From NCBI RefSeq assembly GCF_001550135.1, contig NZ_LRUE01000013.1, positions 393,025-457,024 on the forward strand: a stretch of 64,000 nucleotides of DNA. Direction: 5' to 3'. Position 1 is the first letter of the stretch, and every line of letters starts with the position of its first letter. Below are positions 1 through 8,090 of the stretch, one piece after another. A program made the translations under genes and the position numbers. The stretch comes from Pseudoalteromonas shioyasakiensis. GTDB lineage: Bacteria; Pseudomonadota; Gammaproteobacteria; Enterobacterales; Alteromonadaceae. Below the pieces are notes generated by a model. The model was not told where the DNA came from and did not search any database. It was given only the letters and a program-made list of their open reading frames with translations.

Positions 1-1128
1 AAGAGCAGTTTATCGCGAGCACCAAGAAGCAATAACGAGCGCGCAATCTTAAGTTTAATTAGGCAACAGCAAAGCATGCCTAAAGCACAAATAGCAAAAG
101 CGTTAGCCTTGTCTGCTCAGGCGGCAACAGTAAATATCAACAAGCTCGAAGAAGATAAGCTATTGCTTCGTGATGCACCTGTAAAAGGACGAGTAGGGCA
201 GCCAAGCGTGCCGTTTAGGCTCAATCCAGATGGCGCATTTAGTTTTGGTTTGAAAATCGGGCGACGACGCTTCGACCTGATACTCGTTGACTTACAAAGC
301 ACGCAAAGAGCATCGGTATCTGTTGAGGTGAATGAAGCATCGGTTGATGAGCTTAAATCATTCTTAGAAACACATATCCCACAATTAATCAGTCAATTAG
401 AACCTGAACTGCGCTCACATGTGTGTGGGCTTGGTGTCGCTATGCCGTTTGATATTTGGCAATGGCAAGCCGCTTCAGATACTGCAACAAATACCCTTAG
501 CCAATGGCAAAATTTCGACTTAAAAGGTTACTTAGAAAGTCAGTTCCAGTTTCCTGTTTATATTAGTAACGATAATAACGCTGCCTGCTGTGCAGAACTA
601 AGCCTTGGTAACCCTAATAACTACAGCGATTTTTTGTATGTTTATTTGGGGGCTTTTTTAGGTGGGGCTGTGGTGATTAACCACCAGCTTCTCGAAGGTA
701 AAAGTGGTAATGCCGGTGCTATAGGCTCAATGCTAAACGCTGATCGGGAGCAGTTACTTAGTCAATGTTCATTACTATCATTGCAAAGCGAGTTTGATAA
801 GCAGCAACTTGGCATTTCAGTGTATGAGCTAACTGACAGTCAGTTTACAGAGCATAAACGACTCGTTCAGCCTTGGCTTGAAAAAGCCGCTGAGGCTATC
901 AGTATTGCCATGCATAACAGTTTGAGTCTATTAGATATGCAAGCTGTGATTATTGATTCGCCGTTACCGAGTAAAGCGCTTGAACAGCTCAAGCAGTTAT
1001 CAATTGCAGCATTTGCACGTTTAGATAGTCGTGGACTACGTAGCTGTGAAGTGGGTTTAGGCGTGTGCGGGGAAAAAGCGCAGTCGATAGGTTCTGCTCA
1101 ACTTGCGCTTAGTCATCATTATTTTTAA
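1..1128 (+). CDS. ROK-family transcriptional regulator, 5' end outside the window
   Basis: The reading frame is open from base 1. The residues before the first ATG (base 76) still fit the N-terminal helix-turn-helix of NagC/XylR-type ROK repressors, so the true start lies upstream and this is a partial gene. After the winged helix comes a ROK sugar-kinase fold with the DNNA motif (SNDNNAACCAE) and a Gly-rich stretch (LGAFLGGAVV). The zinc-binding Cys cluster and its preceding His are absent: GNAGAIGS stands where family members usually have an EIGH-like motif. It is therefore more likely a sugar-responsive repressor than a kinase. Its regulated genes are probably to the left, outside the window. 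The family call is firm; the ligand is unknown. Confidence 0.85.
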   Translation, partial: KSSLSRAPRSNNERAILSLIRQQQSMPKAQIAKALALSAQAATVNINKLEEDKLLLRDAPVKGRVGQPSVPFRLNPDGAFSFGLKIGRRRFDLILVDLQSTQRASVSVEVNEASVDELKSFLETHIPQLISQLEPELRSHVCGLGVAMPFDIWQWQAASDTATNTLSQWQNFDLKGYLESQFQFPVYISNDNNAACCAELSLGNPNNYSDFLYVYLGAFLGGAVVINHQLLEGKSGNAGAIGSMLNADREQLLSQCSLLSLQSEFDKQQLGISVYELTDSQFTEHKRLVQPWLEKAAEAISIAMHNSLSLLDMQAVIIDSPLPSKALEQLKQLSIAAFARLDSRGLRSCEVGLGVCGEKAQSIGSAQLALSHHYF

Positions 1129-1155
1129 GCAGGAGTGAGCAGCTCACTCCTGCTT
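1127..1155. terminator. Strong hairpin between convergent genes
   Basis: A 14-bp perfect inverted repeat (AAGCAGGAGTGAGC and its complement, one-base centre) overlaps the stop of the ROK gene and lies 7 bp from the stop of the convergent peptidase gene. There is no long U-tract on either side, so it may act on both transcripts but is not a textbook terminator. Confidence 0.6.
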
Positions 1156-1161
1156 AATTCA

Positions 1162-3201
1162 TTACTTCTGATATTGTTTGAACCACGCAAGGGTGTATTC
1201 AATTTTCGAAATCATACGTGATGGACGACCCGCAATACCATGTGGTGAGCCCGGCACACGAATAAGCACGGTATCTACCTTTTGCAGTTTTAATGCTTGA
1301 TAGAACTGCTCTGACTCTGAAATAGGCGTACGGCGGTCTTCTTCACCTGTCATGATCAATGATGGCGTGGTTACGTTACCCACTAATGAAAGCGGCGAAC
1401 GTTTCCAGTAGTGCTCCACATTATCCCAAGGCATGCCAGGGAACTGGTTACGAATTTGACCAATATAGCTGTCGGCTGAAAGAGTTTTACTTAACCAGTT
1501 GATCACAGGCTTGGTAATTGCCGCAGCGTTGAAGCGGTTTGTTAAACCAACCGCATAAGCCGTTGCAATACCACCTGCTGAACCACCAGCAATAAATAGG
1601 TTATCTTTGTCGATAAAGCCTTTAGTAATCATGGCATCAACTGCTGAGTTGTGATCGGCAAAGTCTTCTTCAGAGCTGTATTTACCATCTAGCAGTAGTG
1701 CAAAGTCTTTACCGTAACTTGTTGAACCACGGTAATTCACATACACAACCACGTATCCTTCAGCGGCATAACGCTGTAATTCAGCAGTAAAGCTTGGGCC
1801 ATAGGCAAGATGTGGGCCGCCGTGAATTTCAACCATTAATGGGTACTGTTTGCTTTCATCAAAATCAGGTGGTGTGATATACCAACCTTGAATAGCCTGG
1901 CCGTCGAACTGCGATTTAACATTCAGCTCGTGCACTTTACCAAGCTTCTTATGGCCTAATACATCTTCGTTTAATGAAGTTAGCGTTTTACTTTTACCTC
2001 TGTAGATGTAGCCTAAATCAGCTGGGCGGTATTCGCTGCCTGTGGTGTACGCAATAGCGCCATTATTGGCCATGCTAAAACTACCGCTAATATACGGACG
2101 ACCAATCGAAGTGCCCGATACGGTATCAGTTAAGTCAGTGACCTTACCGCGGCTGCTTACTTTAGCGAGCTTACGCTTACCAAAGTCGTCGTACTGAATA
2201 ACAAAGTCACCATCGCCTGACCACTTATAATCAGCCACTGAACGGTCTAATTTTTCAGTAATATGCTTGATTGATTTATCGTCTAAATCGAGCATAGATA
2301 GTGTTGAGTTAATGTAAGGCACAGGGGCATTGTCACGCGCAACAAAGGCAAGTTCATCACCGTCTTGTGCGTAACGCGGGTTGCTTTCACGGCCAGGTAA
2401 ATCAGTTAGTTGCGTAAGCTCGCCTGATTTTACATTGATTTCGTATAGGTCTGACTCAGTTGTGCGATATTCCCACTCATCATTGCGATCAGCAGAAAAA
2501 GCTAGTTTTGTGTTACTTGGATCCCAAGCAAGTGGACCATAGTGCTGATAATCACCCGATGTTAATTGGCGTGGTGTGCCACCCGAAACAGGAATAACAA
2601 AAACGTGACGGTATGAAGGCTCTAAAAAGCCTGCGCCATCAGCTTGATAGCGTGCTTTTTCAAACACTCTCACTGGTTTTGACCACTCAGCACCTTTAGG
2701 TTTTTTCGGCAGTTTTACTGATTTAGCGAACGCAGATTTACCTTCAGGAATACTCATGGTGAAGGCAATTTGTTCAGAATCATTTGACCAAGTTAAGTTA
2801 CGTACTGATTTTGGTAGTTGCGTTAATAATGCCTGTTTGTCTTGTGCTAACCAATAAACGTGAAGCTGATTTGAGCCACTTGAGTTGCTGGTAAAAGCAA
2901 TTTTCTTGCTATCTGGAGACCAAGTAGGTTGGCTATAGTTATGTTCATCAGAAAACAGTGGTGTGTGTTGACCAGACTTTATATCGTACAGCCAAAAGCT
3001 ACGCTTATTACCATCTTTCATGATGTCGTAGCCGCTGCGAACATAAACGATTTTTTTACCGTCTGGGCTTATTTGTGGGTCGCCTGCGTATTCAAGTTGA
3101 AAAATATCTTCAGAGACAAATTTGTCGTTAGCATATACTTGAGCTGTTGTTGCTGCGCACAGCAAACTTGCTCCAATAAGGATTGTTTTTTTTAATTGCA
3201 T
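1162..3201 (-). CDS. Secreted S9-family prolyl oligopeptidase-like peptidase
   Basis: This 679-residue protein starts with a cleavable signal peptide (about residues 1-24, ending VYA), so it is periplasmic or secreted. Residues about 30-400 are WD40-like/TolB-like beta-propeller blades (repeats such as QISPDGKKIVYV). The C-terminal third is an alpha/beta hydrolase with HGGPH and the nucleophile elbow GGSAGG. The likely triad is Ser541, Asp622 (in EEDRRTP) and His654 (in SPHG). This is the S9C-like arrangement of secreted di/tripeptidyl or acylaminoacyl peptidases common in Alteromonadales. It stands alone, convergent with the ROK gene. Exact substrate cannot be read from the sequence. Confidence 0.9.
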   Translation of the reverse strand: MQLKKTILIGASLLCAATTAQVYANDKFVSEDIFQLEYAGDPQISPDGKKIVYVRSGYDIMKDGNKRSFWLYDIKSGQHTPLFSDEHNYSQPTWSPDSKKIAFTSNSSGSNQLHVYWLAQDKQALLTQLPKSVRNLTWSNDSEQIAFTMSIPEGKSAFAKSVKLPKKPKGAEWSKPVRVFEKARYQADGAGFLEPSYRHVFVIPVSGGTPRQLTSGDYQHYGPLAWDPSNTKLAFSADRNDEWEYRTTESDLYEINVKSGELTQLTDLPGRESNPRYAQDGDELAFVARDNAPVPYINSTLSMLDLDDKSIKHITEKLDRSVADYKWSGDGDFVIQYDDFGKRKLAKVSSRGKVTDLTDTVSGTSIGRPYISGSFSMANNGAIAYTTGSEYRPADLGYIYRGKSKTLTSLNEDVLGHKKLGKVHELNVKSQFDGQAIQGWYITPPDFDESKQYPLMVEIHGGPHLAYGPSFTAELQRYAAEGYVVVYVNYRGSTSYGKDFALLLDGKYSSEEDFADHNSAVDAMITKGFIDKDNLFIAGGSAGGIATAYAVGLTNRFNAAAITKPVINWLSKTLSADSYIGQIRNQFPGMPWDNVEHYWKRSPLSLVGNVTTPSLIMTGEEDRRTPISESEQFYQALKLQKVDTVLIRVPGSPHGIAGRPSRMISKIEYTLAWFKQYQK

Positions 3202-3342
3202 GGAATGGTCTTTTTTTAGCCGTAAAATTTTATCCTAAAAGCAGACCATTTACTGCGCAAGCACATTGAGACCAAAATGCCGTAACGAGAGTTAAATAGA
3301 CTCAAACTCGATTTGTACTTGCTAGTAGCTGATTTTAAAGGC

Positions 3343-4593
3343 TTAGGCAAACTTAAAATAGTCATCCCAACGCGTATCTAAACGCTGTTTAGCCTTATCT
3401 AAATCAACCGCTGTATAAACGTCATTTTGTTGATTAACTAGATCAAGCCTTACTAGCTTGTCTAAAGCGTCATCAATTTCAAAGTCGAGCTGGCAATTAT
3501 GTTGCTCCTTAAACCATTGCTCAATTTGACTATCTAATTGCTCTGCCGTCATCGCTGATTCGCTTTTTAGTAAAAAGGTGTAGGCAAGCAGCGCCTCTTT
3601 AACATCCTCTTCTTCAGCTGCATCAACTAGAGTATGAAAAACACCTGCATTGTTATCTAGGTTTTTAAAATACAAGTTGTCGGCCAGTGCTTTCATAAAG
3701 CGAATTTTACGGTTTTTAAACTTGCTCCATTCTTTAAAAATAAAGCTGCCAAATACCCCCATGCCGATTGCAAAGGTAATAAAATGTTGCTGACTCATAT
3801 GTACTTCTTCACTGCGCCAACCACCCCAAAAGGCAATCAGAGCAATCAGGAGTAAAATTGACGCGCCTAATTTTGTTACCAACACCACAGCACCGCCAAT
3901 CAGTGCTGATGAACCAATAATCAGTTTATCTATCGGGCGCATTTTTACTTCGCTATTCGGAAACAGCATTTCTAAATCGGCTTTTGGCACATTCTGGAAT
4001 AATTTGACAATGGTTGAATTTGGTTCAAAGCCTACCGGCATTTTACCTTTTTCTAAAAAGTACTGCTCGTCTTTAAAGCGAATGAATATGGCAACGCGAT
4101 CATAGTTAGTAAATTGAATCTGCTTTTTCTTAAGCCCCCAAAAACTGCGCAGCGTCTCAGTTTTTTGCGACTCGCCGCGACGGTAAAAGACCACTTCTGC
4201 AAAGTCATCAAACTCAACGGCTAAACGCACTTTAAATAAAGACTCTTCATTGAGCGCATCTTGTAAGTCTTGATTGGTAATGGTTTCAAAATTGGCAGCA
4301 TTGAGTACGGTGGCAAAGTCTTTTGCAAAGGCAGATTGGTAACTGGTACGTTGCTCGTCGGTAATCGGTATTAGAGTGCGGGTGTCGCTATTTGGGTCAA
4401 ATGGCGCATAGTTGTTTTTTAATGACTCCAGCAGCTCGTGATATTGATAATGAGTCACGCTTTGCAAAAGTGTAGCAAACTCCATAAACGAACCTGATTG
4501 CGATTTACCTAAATAGGCTTGGCAAAGGTTGATGATGTCGTGTTTTCGAAAAGGAATAAATCGTGCGTCGCTCATTGATTCTTGCTGTGTCAT
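3343..4593 (-). CDS. DUF3754 (TMEM143-like) membrane protein
   Basis: The protein has 416 residues. The N-terminal half is soluble and charged. One or two hydrophobic segments lie near residues 225-290 (LIIGSSALIGGAVVLVTKLG, ASILLLIALIAFWGGW and following), and the C-terminal part is helical and soluble. This layout, and the segment around FWGLKKKQIQFTNYDRVAIFIRFK, match my memory of the DUF3754 family, related to eukaryotic TMEM143. No catalytic motif is visible. It is transcribed alone. The function is unknown in the family. Confidence 0.7.
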   Translation of the reverse strand: MTQQESMSDARFIPFRKHDIINLCQAYLGKSQSGSFMEFATLLQSVTHYQYHELLESLKNNYAPFDPNSDTRTLIPITDEQRTSYQSAFAKDFATVLNAANFETITNQDLQDALNEESLFKVRLAVEFDDFAEVVFYRRGESQKTETLRSFWGLKKKQIQFTNYDRVAIFIRFKDEQYFLEKGKMPVGFEPNSTIVKLFQNVPKADLEMLFPNSEVKMRPIDKLIIGSSALIGGAVVLVTKLGASILLLIALIAFWGGWRSEEVHMSQQHFITFAIGMGVFGSFIFKEWSKFKNRKIRFMKALADNLYFKNLDNNAGVFHTLVDAAEEEDVKEALLAYTFLLKSESAMTAEQLDSQIEQWFKEQHNCQLDFEIDDALDKLVRLDLVNQQNDVYTAVDLDKAKQRLDTRWDDYFKFA

Positions 4594-4811
4594 TTAAATT
4601 GTCAGCGATGATAAAAAAATAACAGCAGAATTGCGACCGTTAGTGGCAAATAGCATGAACTTAGACTTTTTTACTGACTAAAACGGCTTATTTTTAGACT
4701 TTTTACTCCAGTAAAAACGCTGGTTTTTGCCCTTTAAAGCGGCTTTATCATGCACTTTTAAATTTGCTTTGCTAATGTTTAGTTCATTGCAGTACGTTGT
4801 CGTGATTAGTT

Positions 4812-5720
4812 ATGAATAAGCAAGCATCCCCTCCTGAAGTAAAGGCTGAGTTAAACTCAGTACCACTCATAATAAAGCAGTTATTTATTAGTTCTTTTAT
4901 TGTCTTTTTGTTGCTGATAGTGATCACTTATCTGTATTACTTTAATCGGCTCGAAAACGATATCTACTTAAATGGCGTGCTAAGTGACGCCATCAATTTG
5001 CTCATTTTGATTTGTATTTTCGCGTTTGTGCAAACCTCGGTGGTTGCTAAGCGCAGTTACTTATTTTTAAGTGTGGGTATCTTCCTTTGGAGCGTTGGGC
5101 TTACTTTTGATTTTTTAGACGAGCTGGTATTTCAACCAATCTGGGTCGGCATTTACATCGAAGATGTTACCCGCACTTTAGGGATGCTAGTAACTGGGTT
5201 TGGTCTTTACCTTGCCCTTACAGACTTAGCTAAAACCCGCGAACAGCTTGAGGAAGAACTAAAAACCGATGTATTAACAAAGGCGTATAACCGTCGTTAT
5301 TTTTATCATTATGTGCAGCAAAACCAAGATAAGCCACACAGCCTAGTGATAGTTGATATTGATCATTTTAAAGCGATTAATGATGAATATGGCCATGATG
5401 TTGGCGATCAGGTATTGATAGATTTTGTTTATCAGTGTCATCAAGCATTAAATGATGACATTCTATTTGCGCGAATAGGCGGTGAAGAATTTGCATTGTA
5501 TGTTGCCACTGACGACGCTGATAAGTTACGTGCTACCTGTGAGCAACTGCTGAGCCTTGCTAATAATGTGATGGTGACGCCGAGTAAAACGCTCAGCGTG
5601 AGTGTGGGTTCGGCTATAAAACGTGCCACAGAGACATTTAGCAACACTATGAAACGTGCCGACCAAGCGCTTTATTTGGCAAAAAATCAAGGCCGTAGCC
5701 GTTATATTCATAAACCGTAA
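4812..5720 (+). CDS. Membrane-bound diguanylate cyclase (GGDEF)
   Basis: This 302-residue protein has about four transmembrane segments in residues 20-137, a short coiled coil (KTREQLEEELKTD) and a C-terminal GGDEF domain with intact GGEEF at 223-227 and the metal/substrate motif VDIDHFKAINDEYGH. It should make cyclic di-GMP at the inner membrane. No RxxD inhibitory site is visible at the usual place before GGEEF. The membrane part ends in a stretch (FDFLDELVFQP ... GFGLYL) that resembles the degenerate GGDEF protein at 12660-13577, so the two share an input module. The signal sensed is unknown. Confidence 0.92.
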   Translation: MNKQASPPEVKAELNSVPLIIKQLFISSFIVFLLLIVITYLYYFNRLENDIYLNGVLSDAINLLILICIFAFVQTSVVAKRSYLFLSVGIFLWSVGLTFDFLDELVFQPIWVGIYIEDVTRTLGMLVTGFGLYLALTDLAKTREQLEEELKTDVLTKAYNRRYFYHYVQQNQDKPHSLVIVDIDHFKAINDEYGHDVGDQVLIDFVYQCHQALNDDILFARIGGEEFALYVATDDADKLRATCEQLLSLANNVMVTPSKTLSVSVGSAIKRATETFSNTMKRADQALYLAKNQGRSRYIHKP

Positions 5721-5779
5721 GGGACGGTTAAGGGTTTTTGTTGTAACCTATACCGCAACAAAACTCCAAGGGATGAATA

Positions 5780-6364
5780 ATGGCAATTGCTAAAAAGTTA
5801 AAGCAAAAAACACGGCAGTTTATCGACTCTAAACATATGCTCAAATCAATCACGGTGGCATCATTTTTAGAGTCAACCATAGTGCCTATTCCTCTTGAAG
5901 CTGTGCTTGTTCCGTTAATGCAAGCCCGCCGCGAAAAGCTTTGGTTAATCGCATTAATGGCGACCATTGGTTGTATTATTGGTGCTATTTTTGGTTATGC
6001 CCTCGGCTACTATCTATTTGATGTAGTGGGGGACTGGGTGATTAATACCTTCTCAAACCCTGAGCAGTTCGAGCAAGTTAAGCAAAAAATGCAGGCACAA
6101 GGCTTTTGGTTTGTATTGACGCTCGGTATTGTGCCTATTCCATTTCAAATTGCCATGCTTGCCGCTGGAGCAACTAAGTATTCAATTTTTCTATTTTTAC
6201 TGGCAACGGTTATTGCTCGTTCAATCCGCTACTTTGCCCTTGCTGCAGTTGTTTATTACGCGGGTAATCAGGCAGAGCGAGTTATTCAAAAGCACAAAAC
6301 CAAAGCTTTAGTCGCTATTTCGGTGTTAGTACTGTTACTTTGGTGGCTCAGTACACTCATTTAA
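5780..6364 (+). CDS. YqaA/DedA-like VTT-domain membrane protein
   Basis: The 194-residue integral membrane protein has the VTT (SNARE-associated/DedA) pattern: an N-terminal amphipathic stretch with FLESTIVPIPLEAVLVP, a Gly-rich helix (GAIFGYALGYYLFD), a re-entrant region with GIVPIPFQIAMLAAG and a final hydrophobic helix. The motif order is that of short YqaA-type members. The family is linked to lipid scrambling or envelope homeostasis in E. coli DedA proteins; transfer of that role here is inference. The ATG at 5780 follows an AAGGGA ribosome-binding site. It lies 59 bp after the diguanylate cyclase and may be cotranscribed. Confidence 0.8.
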   Translation: MAIAKKLKQKTRQFIDSKHMLKSITVASFLESTIVPIPLEAVLVPLMQARREKLWLIALMATIGCIIGAIFGYALGYYLFDVVGDWVINTFSNPEQFEQVKQKMQAQGFWFVLTLGIVPIPFQIAMLAAGATKYSIFLFLLATVIARSIRYFALAAVVYYAGNQAERVIQKHKTKALVAISVLVLLLWWLSTLI

Positions 6365-6445
6365 CAAATAAAAAATACTGATTATGGTTATCCTGTCTAT
6401 ACTTTGAATTAAGGAAAGCGCTTAATAAAAACAACAGGATGACCC

Positions 6446-8032
6446 ATGAATACCCTAGTGGCTGCACTGCCTATTTTGGTGCTGATCTGGATGATGGTAA
6501 AACGCAGCCCCATCGCTTCTTACATTGCCTTACCCATAACAGCGCTAATCGCTGCTTTACTGCAACTGTTTTTCTTTCAAGCTGATTTAAGGCTGTTGCT
6601 TGCTAATTCGTTTGCTGGTGTGTTGTCTGTTATGACGCCTATTTCGATTATTGCTGGAGCTATTTTACTTAACCGCATGTTGGCAATATCAGGGGCCGAA
6701 ACCACGATAAAACACTGGCTCGAATCAATTAGCAGTAATCAAGTTGCGCAGTTGATGATCATTGGTTGGGCGTTTGCATTTATGCTCGAAGGCGCATCGG
6801 GCTTTGGCACGCCTGCGGCCATCGCGGCGCCTATTTTGGTCGGGCTTGGTTTCTCGCCTTTTAAAGTGATTATTTTCACTCTTATTTTAAACTCGATCCC
6901 CGTATCTTTTGGTGCAGTTGGCACACCAACATGGTTTGGCTTTTCGGCGCTAAACTTAGATGACGGGCAAGTGCTGGCTATCTCAAGATGGACGGCGCTT
7001 TGTCATGTTATTGCTGCTTTGGTTATTCCTATGATTGCGCTGTGTCTTGTTTTACCACTAAAAAAGGTGCGTCAAAATAGCGTATTCATTTATTTAAGTG
7101 TGTTTTCATGTGTCTTACCTTATTGGTTGTTTGCCCAGTGGAACTATGAATTTCCATCGTTGATAGGTGGTGCAGTGGGTCTATTAGTGACTATCTATTT
7201 AGCAAGTAGGGGAGTGGGTTTAGATAAATCAGCTGCGAATATGCAAAGATCAAAAAACAAGGTCGAGTTCACACCTAAAACGCTATTTGTAGCGTTATTC
7301 CCGTTATTGCTCTTGATTGTTGTGCTGGTGATAACCCGTATTCATCAGTTGGGCATTAAAGCATTGCTAAACGACGAAACGCTCTGGGTGAGTATTCATT
7401 TGGGCTTTGCACAATTTGAATTAAGCAAAGCACTGATCTTATCTTTACATGAGATATTCGGCACCTCAGTGGGGTGGTCATATAAAACCTTGTTTGTACC
7501 AGCGTTGATCCCGTTTGTATTAGTGGTGCTGATCTGCGTTCCGTTACTTAAAATGAGCAAGTCACAAGTAAAGCAAATGTGCTCCGACACCTTAGGCCGT
7601 ATTGCTATGCCATGTATTGCTTTGATCGGGGCGCTGGTGATGGTGAATGTTTTAATGCAAGGTGGCCATAATGCGCCCATATTTTATATGGCGAGTACCT
7701 TTGCTGATTTAAGCGGGGAGCACTGGGTGTTATTTGCCTCCTACTTGGGAGCTCTCGGCACTTTCTTTTCAGGTTCGGCAACGGTGTCTAATCTTACCTT
7801 TGGCGGTATTCAATATGGTATTGCACAGCAAGTGGGTTTGTCAGAAACCTTAGTGCTTGCGTTGCAATCAACGGGGGCGGCGATGGGGAATATGATCTGC
7901 ATTAGCAATATTATTGCTGTAGCCAGTATTGTTGGAGTGAATAATCAAGAAGGGCCAGTGCTTAAGAAAACCTTTTTGCCTATGCTAATTTACGGTGCAA
8001 TAGTTGGGTGTTTTAGTTATCTATTTTACTGA
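6446..8032 (+). CDS. lctP: L-lactate permease (LctP family)
   Basis: The 528-residue protein is almost entirely transmembrane helices, about 12-13. It carries the conserved LctP segment AFMLEGASGFGTPAAIAAP (residues about 111-129), followed by SFGAVGTPTWFG, and a C-terminal FSGSATVSNLTFGG motif. These are diagnostic of the lactate/glycolate permease family, which imports lactate with protons. No lactate dehydrogenase gene adjoins it, so the exact 2-hydroxy acid is inferred from the family. It is separated from yqaA by 81 bp and probably has its own promoter. Confidence 0.9.
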   Translation: MNTLVAALPILVLIWMMVKRSPIASYIALPITALIAALLQLFFFQADLRLLLANSFAGVLSVMTPISIIAGAILLNRMLAISGAETTIKHWLESISSNQVAQLMIIGWAFAFMLEGASGFGTPAAIAAPILVGLGFSPFKVIIFTLILNSIPVSFGAVGTPTWFGFSALNLDDGQVLAISRWTALCHVIAALVIPMIALCLVLPLKKVRQNSVFIYLSVFSCVLPYWLFAQWNYEFPSLIGGAVGLLVTIYLASRGVGLDKSAANMQRSKNKVEFTPKTLFVALFPLLLLIVVLVITRIHQLGIKALLNDETLWVSIHLGFAQFELSKALILSLHEIFGTSVGWSYKTLFVPALIPFVLVVLICVPLLKMSKSQVKQMCSDTLGRIAMPCIALIGALVMVNVLMQGGHNAPIFYMASTFADLSGEHWVLFASYLGALGTFFSGSATVSNLTFGGIQYGIAQQVGLSETLVLALQSTGAAMGNMICISNIIAVASIVGVNNQEGPVLKKTFLPMLIYGAIVGCFSYLFY

Positions 8033-8048
8033 TTAAACATGTGCAGAT

Positions 8049-8082
8049 AAAAAAGGTGCCCAGATAAACCGAGCACCCTTAC
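8049..8082 (-). terminator. Intrinsic terminator of the phytase transcript
   Basis: Read on the minus strand just past the phytase stop, a GGTGC/GCACC stem (extended by AAG/CTT with a bulged G) is followed by a run of six T. It sits in the 58-bp gap between convergent genes. Confidence 0.55.
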
Positions 8083-8090
8083 GGAGTAAT

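Noticed and set aside
2929..3195. Plus-strand frame with Cys-rich end opposite the first S9 peptidase
   Set aside because: It is antisense to the signal peptide and propeller of a firm gene; the Cys run comes from the complement of Ala/Thr codons.
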